DNA of 64,000 nucleotides from positions 248,001 through 312,000 of the forward strand of contig NZ_JANZYO010000004.1 in the NCBI RefSeq assembly GCF_025506335.1. The letters are read 5' to 3'. A program made the translations under genes and the position numbers. Below the pieces are notes generated by a model. It had not been told where the DNA came from and did no database searches. It was given only the letters and a program-made list of their open reading frames with translations. The DNA comes from Mumia quercus (GTDB taxonomy: Bacteria > Actinomycetota > Actinomycetes > Propionibacteriales > Nocardioidaceae). Shown here piece by piece: positions 49,895 to 58,469 of the stretch (its first letter is position 1; each line of letters opens with the position of its first letter).

Positions 49895-50668
49895 TCAGGA
49901 ACTCATCGGCTTGCCGGGGCTGCGGCGGGTGATGCAGTACGTCCGGCCGTACGGGTCGCGCAGCGTGACCCACCACGTGGAGTGCCACCGCTCCTCTGCG
50001 CCGAGCGCGAGATGACGCGCAACCTCGGCGTCGGCACCGTCCCAGCCGGCGGCGAAGTCGAGGTGAGCGGAGACGGCGCCCTCGACCGGCGCGTCGTCGA
50101 GGCGCTGCAGCAGGAGGCCCAGCGGCAGCTCGGCGGGGCGCAGCAGTCGCATGAACTCGGGGCTGTCCTCGTCGCGCAGCGTCCATCCGGTGAGCCCCTC
50201 CCAGAACGCGCACTCCCGCACGTACGCGGCCGGCGGGATGTCGAGCGAGACCTGGTCGACGGCGCTGGCGCGCCCGCCGGCCCCGCGCATCGGCAGTGCA
50301 ACCTCACGCTCGCCCTCGTACGGGACGAGGCAGAACGGCATCCCGCCCGGGGAGGCGAGCACGACGTACGACTCGGGCTCCGCGACGACCTGCGCACCTA
50401 GCCTCTGCGCCTCGAGCGCAGCCGCCTTCACGTCGTCCACGTGGAGGTCGAGGTGCAGCCGCGGGTCTCCGTCCCCGACGACCTGGAACCTGAGCGCGGC
50501 GTCGCCGTGCGGCGGGACGAGCGTGCGGAACTCGTCGTGCTCGCCGCGGGGCGTGGAGGCGCGAGTGCCGGTGAGCGCCTCCCAGTACGCCAAGGCGTCG
50601 GCAGCGCTCGCCGCTGGCTGGTCGAGGTAGGCCGTGATCCAACGCAACGAGACGGGCATGCGCGCCAT
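49895..50668 (-). CDS. VOC-family protein, two glyoxalase-like domains
   Basis: 257 residues with two vicinal-oxygen-chelate modules (about 8-118 and 135-250). The first has LRWITAYLDQPAASAADALAYWEALTG, LHLDLHVDD and PGGMPFCLVPYEGE. The second has VSLDIPPAAYVRECAFWEGLTGW, AHLDFAAG and DPYGRTYCITRRSP. Such proteins bind metals for dioxygenase or isomerase reactions, or act as binding proteins for small molecules; the function is unassigned. It starts directly at the stop of the HxlR-family gene (TGAATG), so the two are cotranscribed. Confidence 0.85.
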   Translation of the reverse strand: MARMPVSLRWITAYLDQPAASAADALAYWEALTGTRASTPRGEHDEFRTLVPPHGDAALRFQVVGDGDPRLHLDLHVDDVKAAALEAQRLGAQVVAEPESYVVLASPGGMPFCLVPYEGEREVALPMRGAGGRASAVDQVSLDIPPAAYVRECAFWEGLTGWTLRDEDSPEFMRLLRPAELPLGLLLQRLDDAPVEGAVSAHLDFAAGWDGADAEVARHLALGAEERWHSTWWVTLRDPYGRTYCITRRSPGKPMSS

Positions 50669-51142
50669 TCAACCCTGCCGGCGGGGCAGGCGGAGCTCGA
50701 CGTCGTCGAGCCCGACCTCGTGCCCCTCGGCGCAGCGCACCTCGACGTCGACAGGGGCTCCGCAGCCGTGGTGCGCCAGCTCCAGGACGGTGTCCGACGG
50801 CAGGTGCTTGCGCCCCCACTGGAACAGCGCCCACACCACCGGCATCAGGTCCGTGCCCGCCTCGGTCAGGACGTACTCCTTGCGGGTGCGCTGCCCCTCC
50901 TCGCGGTAGTCGCGCTGCTCGAGCAGGCCCGCGTCGACGAGCGCCGACAGGCGCGCCGCGGTCGCCGCCTTCGTCATGCCGACGCGTTCAGCGAAGTCGT
51001 CGAAGCGCGTCGTCCCGTAGTAGGCCTCACGCATCACCAGCATCGCCGTGCGCGTGCCGACGACAGCGACGGCCTTCTCGATGGAGCAACGCCCGACGGC
51101 GCTCCACGCGTCACGGTCGCTCAGCACGCCTTGGAGGATCAC
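50669..51142 (-). CDS. HxlR-family transcriptional regulator
   Basis: 157 residues. Winged helix-turn-helix of the HxlR type: CSIEKAVAVVGTRTAMLVMREAYYGTTRFDDFAERVGMTKAATAARLSALVDAGLLEQRDYREEGQRTRKEYVLTEAGTDLMPVVWAL. A cysteine-containing C-terminal region (HHGCGAPVDVEVRCAEGHEV) may sense redox or metal. It is divergent from the thiolase gene, and the 98-bp gap holds a 12-bp direct repeat that is a candidate operator. It is followed directly by the VOC-protein gene. Confidence 0.9.
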   Translation of the reverse strand: MILQGVLSDRDAWSAVGRCSIEKAVAVVGTRTAMLVMREAYYGTTRFDDFAERVGMTKAATAARLSALVDAGLLEQRDYREEGQRTRKEYVLTEAGTDLMPVVWALFQWGRKHLPSDTVLELAHHGCGAPVDVEVRCAEGHEVGLDDVELRLPRRQG

Positions 51143-51178
51143 CCGCTCATCCTCGCACCGCCTCTGGGTCTGTTCAAG

Positions 51179-51228
51179 TGAACTCAGGCCTGCTAGCGTC
51201 CCTGGGTACAGATCACTGAACTCAGGCC
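51179..51228. promoter_or_regulatory. Direct-repeat operator between hxlR-type gene and thiolase
   Basis: TGAACTCAGGCC occurs at 51179-51190 and 51217-51228, flanking a TAGCGT -10-like element (51194-51199). The first copy also completes an inverted pair GTTCA-ag-TGAAC (51172-51183). It is a likely HxlR-family binding region. Confidence 0.55.
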
Positions 51229-51240
51229 AGGAGGGCCCGC

Positions 51241-52446
51241 ATGTCCACGTCGCTCCGTACCGCCGTCATCGTCGACGCCGTCCGCACACCGGTGGCCAAG
51301 GGCAAGCCGACCGGCGCGTACGCGTCGGTCCACCCCGTCGACCTTCATGCCCACGTCCTGCGCACCCTCGTCGAACGCACCGGGATCGACCCGGCCGTCG
51401 TCGACGACGTCATCGGCGGCACGGTGGGGCAGGTCGGCGAGCAGAGCGGCAACAACGCCCGCTGGGCTCTGCTGGCCGCCGGCTTCCCGGAGACCGTCCC
51501 GGGCGTGACCATCGACCGGCAGTGCGGCAGCAGCCAGCAGGCGCTGCATTTCGCCGCCCAGGGCGTGATGAGCGGCGCGTACGACGTCGTCATCGCCTCC
51601 GGGGTCGAGTCGATGAGCCGCGTGCCGATCGGGAGCCAGACCCTGGGTCGCGACTTCGCCGGCCCGCAGGTCGCCGAGCGGTACCCCGCCGGGCTCGTGC
51701 CGCAGGGCATCAGCGCCGAGCTGATCGCGCAGAGGTGGGGACTGAGTCGCGCACAGCTCGACGAGTTCTCGGCGCAGAGCCACCAGCGCGCAGCGCAGGC
51801 GCACGACCATGGCCTGTTCACGCGCGAGCTCGCGCCGGTGAAGGTCACCCGCGACGACGGCTCGGTGCACGAGATCTACGACGACGAGACGGTACGGCCG
51901 GGCACCACGGTCGACACCCTGGCCGGCCTGCGGCTCGCGTTCAAGGACGACTACTGGGTCGAGCGCTTCCCGGACCTCGACTTCAAGGTCACCGCCGGCA
52001 ACTCCTCCCCCGTGAACGACGGCGCTGCGGCGCTGCTCGTCACCAGCGAGGAGGCCGCCGCCCGGCTCGGCCTCACCCCGCGCGCCCGCCTGCACGCGTT
52101 CGCAGTGACGGGCGACGACCCGATGATGATGCTCACGGGGATCATCCCCGCCACCGCGAAGGTGCTGGAGAAGGCCGGGCTGACGATCGACGACATCGGG
52201 GCGTTCGAGGTCAACGAGGCGTTCTCGAGCGTGGTGCTCGCGTGGCTGGCCGAGACCGGGGCCGACCCGGCGAAGGTCAACGTCAACGGTGGCGCGCTGG
52301 CGATCGGCCATCCGCTCGGAGCCAGCGGCGCCCGCCTGATGACGACGCTGCTGTCCGTCCTCGACCAGCGCGGTGGACGTTACGGCCTCCAGGTGATGTG
52401 CGAGGGCGGCGGGATGGCCAACGCCACGATCATCGAGCGGCTGTGA
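51241..52446 (+). CDS. Acetyl-CoA acetyltransferase (thiolase)
   Basis: A 401-residue thiolase catalysing thiolytic cleavage of 3-ketoacyl-CoA or the reverse condensation. Nucleophilic Cys in VTIDRQCGSSQQALHFAAQGV (about residue 93), FEVNEAFSSV, NVNGGALAIGHPLGASGAR with the catalytic His, and the second catalytic Cys in VMCEGGGMANATII. Sequence style resembles steroid or fatty-acid thiolases of actinobacteria. AGGAGG lies upstream of the ATG. It is probably controlled by the divergent HxlR-family regulator through the direct repeats. Confidence 0.92.
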   Translation: MSTSLRTAVIVDAVRTPVAKGKPTGAYASVHPVDLHAHVLRTLVERTGIDPAVVDDVIGGTVGQVGEQSGNNARWALLAAGFPETVPGVTIDRQCGSSQQALHFAAQGVMSGAYDVVIASGVESMSRVPIGSQTLGRDFAGPQVAERYPAGLVPQGISAELIAQRWGLSRAQLDEFSAQSHQRAAQAHDHGLFTRELAPVKVTRDDGSVHEIYDDETVRPGTTVDTLAGLRLAFKDDYWVERFPDLDFKVTAGNSSPVNDGAAALLVTSEEAAARLGLTPRARLHAFAVTGDDPMMMLTGIIPATAKVLEKAGLTIDDIGAFEVNEAFSSVVLAWLAETGADPAKVNVNGGALAIGHPLGASGARLMTTLLSVLDQRGGRYGLQVMCEGGGMANATIIERL

Positions 52447-52450
52447 GCGC

Positions 52451-55168
52451 CTAGCCTGCTGAGCGCAGCATCGCCGTCACGTCCCGCTCGTACGCGGCGC
52501 CGAGGGTGTCCCACGCCCGGACGGCCTCTTCCCGCGTGGCTGCGTCGCCGTCGCGTCGCGCGCGGGCGCGCAGGACCGCCGCCGCGACCCAGGAATGGTG
52601 CGTCGTGAAGCTCCCGGCACGAGCGAGGAGCTCGTCGGCCTCTGCCGAGCCCAGGACGACCGCGAGCTCGGCCGCCATCGCGGCCGCGTAACCGTCGAAC
52701 CTGCCCGGGACGAACGGAGCGGACACCGCGACGAAGGCCGCCTCCAGGTCACCGCCGGTCGCGAGAGCGACACGGGCGCGGACGAACGCCGCCCACGGCG
52801 CGAGGTTCGGGGAGCGGTCCAGCAGCGTCGGCGCGGCGACCTGTCGAGCACGCTCCCACCAGAGGTCGTGCGCGGCGGCGTCCTGCCTCAGGCCGGCCGC
52901 GAGCGCCGCACCGAGCAGCGGGCCGGCGAGCGAGACGTTCGCGAACCGCCGCGTGGCGACGACGTTCTCCCAGACGTCGACCGCACACTCCTCGGCGGCG
53001 TCGAAGTCGCCGGCGAGCGCGAGCGGCGCGATCGCACTTCCCTTGGCCCAGCACGGGTGCGGCTCGAGCGCGGGGTTCTCGGTGCCCCGACGCGTGGCCT
53101 CGAGGGCATCGGAGAGTCGCCCGGTCGCGACCGCGTACGAGGCGACCGCCCGCAGCGCGTCGACCACCTCGATCGTCCCGCGCGGGTGTCGCTCGGCAGC
53201 GGCGTCGCTCAGCAGGGTGAGGCGCTCGGTGGAGAGGCGCAACGAATGGTCCGGTCGACCCGACAGCGCCGCTGCGGTGGAGGACGCATCGAGCGCGGCG
53301 CTGAGAAGAAGCGGGTCGCGCACCTGCCTCGCGCTCGCGACCGCCTCGTCGGCCGCCGCCGGCTCCACGACCTGATGGTCGTCACCAGACGACCAGGCCC
53401 GTGCCGTGGCGAGGTGCGCAGCGACGGTGTCTGTGCCGTCCGTCAGCGCCTCCGCCTCGGCGAGCATCGCGCGCAGCGTGGCCGCGTCCGGGTCGTCGAG
53501 GAAGCCGGCCCCTCGGAACCGCTCGGCCACCGTGACGGCCGATGCCAGCGCGACCGCGGCCTTCGTGGGCGCGTCCGTACGAGCGAGATCGGCCGCTTCA
53601 CGCAGGAGCGCGTAGGCCTCCCGGGCGTCGGAGACCAGGTGCACGCAGGCGGCGGCGTCGGTGAGGTCGGCGGCCGCGTCCCCTCCGGTGGTCGCCAGCG
53701 CAGCAGCGGTACGGAGATGCCGGCCCGCCTCGGCGACGAACCCGCGCGCGTACGCGAGGGTCGCGACGTCGCGGGCGAACCGGTGCGACTCCGCGTCGGG
53801 CGTCACTGTGCAGCCAGGCCCCGGGAGCAGCGTCCGCAGGTCGTCCATGACCGCGTCGACCTCGGCCGTCCAGCCGTCCACCGCGACGTACGGGCGGCGC
53901 TCGACGAGGTCCCGCGCCCGCGCTCGCGCCCACGCTCCGTACCGCTGGCGGGTTGCCCCTGCGTCGTCTGAGGCGTCGAGGTGCTCGCGGGCAAGCTCGC
54001 GGACGCCGACGAGGAGCGACCAGCGGTCGGCGCCGTCGGAGCCCACCACCCGGCGGACAAGGCTCTTGTCCGCGAGCCGGCCGAGCAGGTCTGCGGCACC
54101 CGCGCCACCCTGCCCGGGCAGCACGGCGGCCGCCGCGTCGAGATCGAAGGCCCCGGCGAACACGGCCACGGTGTGCAGCGCCGCGCGCTCGGCGTCGGTG
54201 AGACCGGCGTGGCTCCACTCCACCACTGCGCGCAGCGACCGGTGACGGCGGTCCGCCGACCGACTCGTCGTCAGGAGCCGGAGGACGTCGTCGAGTCCGG
54301 CCTCGACCCCACCGAGCCCCATCGAGGCCACCCGGGCCGCGGCGAGCTCGATCGCCAGGGGCGAGCCGTCGAGCCGCCGGCCCAGCCTCGCCGCGACGTC
54401 CGGGCTGATCGCCACGGTCGGGTCCGCAGCGGCCGAACGCTCACGGAAGAGCGCCGCCGCCTCGTCCTCGACCAGCGGTCCGAGGTGGAAGACGACCTCA
54501 CCGGGGACACCGAGCCGCTCGCGGCTGGTGACGAGCACGCGCAGGTCCGGCAGTGCGTCGACCAGGTGGACGACGAGATCGGCGACGTCGTCCGTCACGT
54601 GCTCGGCGTTGTCGAGGACCAGCAGCGTCCGTCCCCGCAGGGCGGCGGCGAGTGCATCGGCAAGGCTCACCTGCGGCCGCTGGGCGACACCGACGACGGC
54701 GGCCACCGCGACGTCCACGCCGCCGGGCGCCACGGGCACGAGGTCCACGTAGGCGCCGCCCGAGGCGAACCACGGCCATGCGCGCTCGGCCGCCCCGACA
54801 ACCACCCGGGTCTTGCCCGCACCGCCCGGGCCGAGGACGGTTGTGAGACGACTCTCGGCGACCAGCCGGGCGACCGCCTCGACCTCGGACGTACGACCGA
54901 CGAGGGAGGTGCGTGGCCGCGGGAGTCCGACGAGGCCGGAGGGGTCGCCGAGCGCGTCGGAGCGCGCCGCCGTCCCGGCCGCCAGCACCGCGAGCTCACG
55001 ACGGTCGCGAGCCCCCAGCTTGCGCAGGAGCGACGAGACGTGGCTCTCGACCGTCCGGACCGACAGGTGCAGGCGGCGCGCGATCTCCGCGTTGGTCAGG
55101 TGCTCGGCGACGGCGCTCAAGACGTCGCGCTCGCGGGGCGACACGGCGTCGAGAGGGAGGTCGGGCAC
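52451..55168 (-). CDS. LuxR/STAND-type regulator with N-terminal HTH
   Basis: 905 residues. The N-terminal LuxR helix-turn-helix (about 5-65, VSPRERDVLSAVAEHLTNAEIARRLHLSVRTVESHVSSLLRKLG) is followed by an NB-ARC-like ATPase (about 85-330) with Walker A VLGPGGAGKTRVV and Walker B RTLLVLDNAEHV, VLVTSRERLGVPGE and LDGSPLAIELAAAR. The last 500 residues are helical and TPR-like, probably sensing a signal or partner. LuxR domains are more often C-terminal in LAL-type regulators, so the order is notable. It is divergent from the cupin-sigma operon across a gap with a 21-bp palindrome, which it may bind. Confidence 0.9.
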   Translation of the reverse strand: MPDLPLDAVSPRERDVLSAVAEHLTNAEIARRLHLSVRTVESHVSSLLRKLGARDRRELAVLAAGTAARSDALGDPSGLVGLPRPRTSLVGRTSEVEAVARLVAESRLTTVLGPGGAGKTRVVVGAAERAWPWFASGGAYVDLVPVAPGGVDVAVAAVVGVAQRPQVSLADALAAALRGRTLLVLDNAEHVTDDVADLVVHLVDALPDLRVLVTSRERLGVPGEVVFHLGPLVEDEAAALFRERSAAADPTVAISPDVAARLGRRLDGSPLAIELAAARVASMGLGGVEAGLDDVLRLLTTSRSADRRHRSLRAVVEWSHAGLTDAERAALHTVAVFAGAFDLDAAAAVLPGQGGAGAADLLGRLADKSLVRRVVGSDGADRWSLLVGVRELAREHLDASDDAGATRQRYGAWARARARDLVERRPYVAVDGWTAEVDAVMDDLRTLLPGPGCTVTPDAESHRFARDVATLAYARGFVAEAGRHLRTAAALATTGGDAAADLTDAAACVHLVSDAREAYALLREAADLARTDAPTKAAVALASAVTVAERFRGAGFLDDPDAATLRAMLAEAEALTDGTDTVAAHLATARAWSSGDDHQVVEPAAADEAVASARQVRDPLLLSAALDASSTAAALSGRPDHSLRLSTERLTLLSDAAAERHPRGTIEVVDALRAVASYAVATGRLSDALEATRRGTENPALEPHPCWAKGSAIAPLALAGDFDAAEECAVDVWENVVATRRFANVSLAGPLLGAALAAGLRQDAAAHDLWWERARQVAAPTLLDRSPNLAPWAAFVRARVALATGGDLEAAFVAVSAPFVPGRFDGYAAAMAAELAVVLGSAEADELLARAGSFTTHHSWVAAAVLRARARRDGDAATREEAVRAWDTLGAAYERDVTAMLRSAG

Positions 55169-55219
55169 GCGCTCAGTATGCCGCCATGTCGGGGTACGAC
55201 CCGTGCCGATTCCGTGGCA

Positions 55220-55240
55220 GATCCGTGCTCAGCACGGATC
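55220..55240. promoter_or_regulatory. 21-bp palindrome, candidate operator
   Basis: GATCCGTGCT-C-AGCACGGATC is a perfect 10-1-10 inverted repeat in the 140-bp gap between the LuxR/STAND regulator gene and the cupin-sigma operon. It is a candidate site for that regulator or another dimeric one. Confidence 0.6.
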
Positions 55241-55308
55241 CGCGTCACCGCCCTCCCCGCCGACGATCGAGTCATCGACCACGCCGAAGACCTCCGAAGG
55301 AGCACTCC

Positions 55309-55698
55309 ATGCTGATCGTCGCGAAGGAAGCCGACCTGCGAATCCCGGGCAGCCGCACCGCACGCTTCGAAGGAGCGGCGTACGGGTCCGGCGTCTCGTT
55401 CTTCCACGTCGAGAACGCGCCAGGGAAGGGCCCTGACGCGCACGTCCACCCGTACTCCGAGACGTGGGTCGTTCTCGCCGGCACCGCGCACATCCGCACC
55501 GCCGACGGCGAGACGTACGGCGAGCCGGGCGACGTGGTCGTCGTGGGTCCGGGGACCCCGCACGCGTTCCGCGCCGTCGGTCCGCAGACCCTGCGCATGC
55601 TGTGCATCCACGCGTCCCCGCGGATCGAGCAGGAGTTCCTCGAGGACGCGCGTGCCGCCGAGCTGGCCGTCGCGTTCGAGCCGGAGAGCGTCGGATGA
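55309..55698 (+). CDS. Cupin-domain protein
   Basis: A 129-residue single cupin barrel. The metal-binding motifs are DAHVHPYSETWVVLAGTAHI and PGTPHAFRAV, giving His/Glu/His ligands. It has no signal peptide. Such proteins may be small dioxygenases, isomerases or ligand sensors. ATG at 55309 with GAAGGAG (55296-55302) upstream. The stop overlaps the start of the sigma factor gene (ATGA), so the cupin may feed a signal to the sigma factor or be its target. Confidence 0.87.
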   Translation: MLIVAKEADLRIPGSRTARFEGAAYGSGVSFFHVENAPGKGPDAHVHPYSETWVVLAGTAHIRTADGETYGEPGDVVVVGPGTPHAFRAVGPQTLRMLCIHASPRIEQEFLEDARAAELAVAFEPESVG

Positions 55699-56330
55699 GC
55701 ACGGCGACCGTGGCGCACGAGATGGAACGCTACCGCGGCGAGCTCAAGGGCTACTGCGCCCGTCGACTCGGCTCGGAGTCGGAGGCGGACGACGCGGTGC
55801 AGGAGACGCTCATCCGCGCGTGGCGCAGCGGTGACACGTTCGAGGGACGCGCCTCCGTACGGTCGTGGCTCTACCGGATCGCGACGAACGTCTGCCACGA
55901 CGCGTCCGGGTCCCGGCGCCGCCGGCCCGAGCCACGCGACCCCCACGCGGCCGAGCACGCGGCGCACCCGACCGTCGCGCTCGTCGCGCCCGACCCGGCG
56001 GAGGTGTCGGAGCAGCGCGAGGCGGTACGCGACGCCTTCGCCACCGCCGTACGGGTCCTCCCGCCCCGTCAGCGCGCGGTGCTGGTGCTGCGTGACGTGC
56101 TGCGGTGGCGCGCCGCCGAGGTCGCTGCTCTCCTCGGCACCTCGACGGTGTCGGTCAACAGCGCGCTGCAGCGGGCGCGGGCGACGCTGCGGGAGGCAGA
56201 GACCGGCGCCAAGGTCGCCCTCGCAGCCGCGCCGCAGGTGGAGCGGTACGTCGCCGCCTTCGTGGCGTACGACGTCGACGCGCTGGTCGCCCTGCTGCGC
56301 ACCGACGCACTCAGCGCCGTGCGTAGGTGA
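55695..56330 (+). CDS. SigX5-type ECF sigma factor, truncated C-terminal domain
   Basis: 211 residues. Region 2 (RGELKGYCARRLGSESEADDAVQETLIRAWRSGDTFEGRASVRSWLYRIATNVC) and region 4 (LPPRQRAVLVLRDVLRWRAAEVAALLGTSTVSVNSALQRARATL) are intact and closely match the sigma factor at 5506-6477. The SnoaL-like domain begins (VERYVAAFVAYDVDALVALLRTDA) but stops after about 25 residues, whereas the paralogue continues for about 95 more. The gene then ends overlapping the convergent DHFR-like gene by 20 bp. A deletion or rearrangement near 56305 is likely. DNA-binding regions remain, so it may still work, perhaps with altered control. Confidence 0.88.
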   Translation: MSTATVAHEMERYRGELKGYCARRLGSESEADDAVQETLIRAWRSGDTFEGRASVRSWLYRIATNVCHDASGSRRRRPEPRDPHAAEHAAHPTVALVAPDPAEVSEQREAVRDAFATAVRVLPPRQRAVLVLRDVLRWRAAEVAALLGTSTVSVNSALQRARATLREAETGAKVALAAAPQVERYVAAFVAYDVDALVALLRTDALSAVRR

Positions 56331-56886
56331 GGACGGCGCAGCCGCTGTCGAACGTGCTCACCTCCTCGAGCGCCAGCTGGGTCGGCCGGAAGTCGGCCGT
56401 GAACGCCGGGATGCCGGCTCCGGCGACGACGGGGTACTTCTTGACGACCATCCGGTCGATCTCGTCGAGCAGGGCGCCCGCGAGCACGCCACCCCCGGCG
56501 AGGTAGATCCCGTAGGGCGACTCCTCGGCCTTGAGCGCGCGGACCCGCGTCACGGGATCGGCAGCAGTGACCTCGACCTTGGGGTCCGCAGACTCGCCCA
56601 GCGACCGGCTGAACACGACCGTCCGCAGGTGCGCGTACGGATTGGTGATGCCCACCTCGAGGGCAGGGTCGTACGTGCGGCGCCCCATGACCACGGTGTC
56701 GAAGTGGCGGTGGGGCGCGTCGGCGACACCCATCGCCTGCCGCGCGTGGGTCGGGAGCACCTCCGGGTAGCGGTCCTTCATGTGCTGCGTGTGGTCGTCG
56801 GAGACCGGGAGGAAGTCGACCTCGTCGCCGGGTCCGGCGATGAAGCCGTCGAGGGTCATGCCGATGTAGTAGGTCATCTCTCGCAT
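56311..56886 (-). CDS. Dihydrofolate-reductase-family protein (RibD C-terminal-like)
   Basis: 191 residues of the RibD C-terminal/DHFR-like group: YYIGMTLDGFIAGPGDEVDF at the start, VMGRRTYDPALEVG, GIYLAGGGVLAGALLDEIDRMVVKKYPVVAGAGIPAF as NADPH-binding and core strands. The family contains reductases of unknown substrate, often regulated by a TetR-type neighbour as here (divergent gene at 56965). A start at 56877 is also in frame. It overlaps the end of the sigma gene by 20 bp, which may be the join left by a deletion. Confidence 0.87.
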   Translation of the reverse strand: MREMTYYIGMTLDGFIAGPGDEVDFLPVSDDHTQHMKDRYPEVLPTHARQAMGVADAPHRHFDTVVMGRRTYDPALEVGITNPYAHLRTVVFSRSLGESADPKVEVTAADPVTRVRALKAEESPYGIYLAGGGVLAGALLDEIDRMVVKKYPVVAGAGIPAFTADFRPTQLALEEVSTFDSGCAVLTYARR

Positions 56887-56919
56887 GGCCAGGACTCAAC
56901 CACGACAGATGAAGTACGT

Positions 56920-56931
56920 CAACCGTAGTTG
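56920..56931. promoter_or_regulatory. Possible TetR operator between DHFR-like and tetR genes
   Basis: CAAC-CGTA-GTTG is a short perfect inverted repeat in the 78-bp divergent gap, flanked by further partial symmetry. It is a candidate site for the adjacent TetR-family regulator. Confidence 0.4.
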
Positions 56932-56964
56932 TTAATCGCGGTCGTCCACGGCAGGATGCTCTCC

Positions 56965-57546
56965 ATGGTCAGCAACCCCGGACGCCGTACGGCCCTGCTC
57001 GACGCCGGTATCGAGGTGATCGCGCACCTGGGGGCCCGCGGGCTCACCTTCCGGGCCGTCGACAAGGAGGCCGGCGTCCCGACGGGCACCACGTCCAACT
57101 ACTTCGCCAACCGCGACGCGCTGCTGCGCGCGCTCAGCGACCATGTCTTCGTACGCCTGGCGCCCGACCCGGAGGTGGTGGCAGAGCGGCTGTCCGGGGA
57201 GCCGTCACGCGAGCTCGAGGTCGTCCTGATGCAGGACATCGTCGACCGGGCGCGCGCCGACCGCGCCGGCTACCTGGCGATGTTCGAGCTCCGCATCGAG
57301 GCCGCCCGGGACCCGGAGCTGCAGGAGGCGTTCACCGCGCGCTACCGCGCCAACCTGCAGGAGATCACCTCTGCGCACGTCGAGGGCGGCTTCCCTGGTG
57401 ACGCCACGAACGCGCTCCTGCTCTACCTCGCGATGAGCGGGCTGCTTCTCGAGCACCTCACCCTGCCAGGGGTCGTCGACCGCGACGAGGACGGGCTCCG
57501 GCAGCTGGTCCGCGACCTGGTCGTCGCCCTCGTCCCGCCTCGCTGA
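56965..57546 (+). CDS. TetR-family transcriptional regulator
   Basis: 193 residues. TetR helix-turn-helix at about 5-52 (RRTALLDAGIEVIAHLGARGLTFRAVDKEAGVPTGTTSNYFANRDALLRAL), then a helical effector domain (DIVDRARADRAGYLAMFELRIEAARDPELQEAF). The ATG at 56965 is preferred because AGGA lies about 8 nt upstream; an ATG at 56956 is in frame. It is divergent from the DHFR-like reductase, its probable target, and convergent with the CAP-domain gene. Confidence 0.88.
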   Translation: MVSNPGRRTALLDAGIEVIAHLGARGLTFRAVDKEAGVPTGTTSNYFANRDALLRALSDHVFVRLAPDPEVVAERLSGEPSRELEVVLMQDIVDRARADRAGYLAMFELRIEAARDPELQEAFTARYRANLQEITSAHVEGGFPGDATNALLLYLAMSGLLLEHLTLPGVVDRDEDGLRQLVRDLVVALVPPR

Positions 57547-57563
57547 CGCCGCAGTCCGTCTCG

Positions 57564-58469
57564 TCAGCCGCGGTGGCGGGCGGTGCGCGAGAGCGCGCGC
57601 CGGCGGAGACCGGCGAACGCCACGGCGGCAGCCAGCAGCGCAGCGACACCCACGGCCGCGACGACAAGCGGATCGACCGCGCGGCCCGGTGCCGTGTCTG
57701 CCGCGACCTCGGTCACCGCGTCGTCGCCGGGCCCGTCACCGGTCACGCCTGCGACTGCGTCGTCGGTCTGACTGGCGGTCGCGGTCGGCGTCGGAGTCGG
57801 CGTGGTCGTACGCGTCGGGGTCGGGGTCGCCGTCGTCGGCGAGGGCTTCGGAGTACGGCTCGCGGCGGGCGTACGCGGGGTGCTCGCCGGCTTCCGTACG
57901 GTCGCAGTCGCCGACGGCTTCGACCGGGACGGCTCGGTGGTCCTCGTCGCCGTCGGCGCAGGAGCGGGACGCGCACCGGAGCCGTTCGGATAGCTCGCGA
58001 ACACCTGGACGCCCCACGTTGTCCCGCCCGACTCGAGGAACGCCACCCCGATGTCGGTGAAGTCCCCCAGGATGTTGGCGCGATGACCCGACGAGCCCAT
58101 CCAGCCCGAGTGCATCTGCGCACCCGTCCGATAGCCCTGCGCGACGTTCTCGCCGACCCGCCGCCAGCCGGACGGGATCTGGTTGGCGAGGTCAGGGTTG
58201 TGCCAGAGCCGGCCGTCGGCGGCCATCCGGCGCGCCCATGCACGGGCGACGGCGTCGAGGTTCGCGTTCCGCGCGAGCGGCGCCTTGCCCGCCGCGGAGC
58301 GCGCCTCGTTGGCGAGGTCGGTGATCGTGTCCGCGGGGGATGCTGAGGCGGCCGGGGCCGACACGAGCATCGCCGCGGAGACGGCGACGAGCGCCGAGGC
58401 GAGTGCCAGCACGAGGGCCTTCGGGCTCGCGGTCAGACGGGTGCGGGGTCGTCCGTTCGCTGCGATCAC
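57564..58469 (-). CDS. Secreted CAP-domain (SCP/PR1-like) protein with C-terminal anchor
   Basis: 301 residues. The N-terminal signal peptide (about 1-44) ends ASASPA. The CAP domain (about 46-165) has LWHNPDL, RRVGENVAQGY, MHSGWMGSSGHRANIL and TTWGVQVF. A long Pro/Thr/Ser-rich spacer (about 170-235) and an acidic stretch follow. A transmembrane helix (VVAAVGVAALLAAAVAFAGL, about 267-286) with a basic tail RRRALSRTARHR would anchor it to the membrane. There is no LPxTG. The role of bacterial CAP proteins is not settled. The GTG start is leaderless (TAGTCT 6 nt upstream). Confidence 0.88.
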   Translation of the reverse strand: MIAANGRPRTRLTASPKALVLALASALVAVSAAMLVSAPAASASPADTITDLANEARSAAGKAPLARNANLDAVARAWARRMAADGRLWHNPDLANQIPSGWRRVGENVAQGYRTGAQMHSGWMGSSGHRANILGDFTDIGVAFLESGGTTWGVQVFASYPNGSGARPAPAPTATRTTEPSRSKPSATATVRKPASTPRTPAASRTPKPSPTTATPTPTRTTTPTPTPTATASQTDDAVAGVTGDGPGDDAVTEVAADTAPGRAVDPLVVAAVGVAALLAAAVAFAGLRRRALSRTARHRG

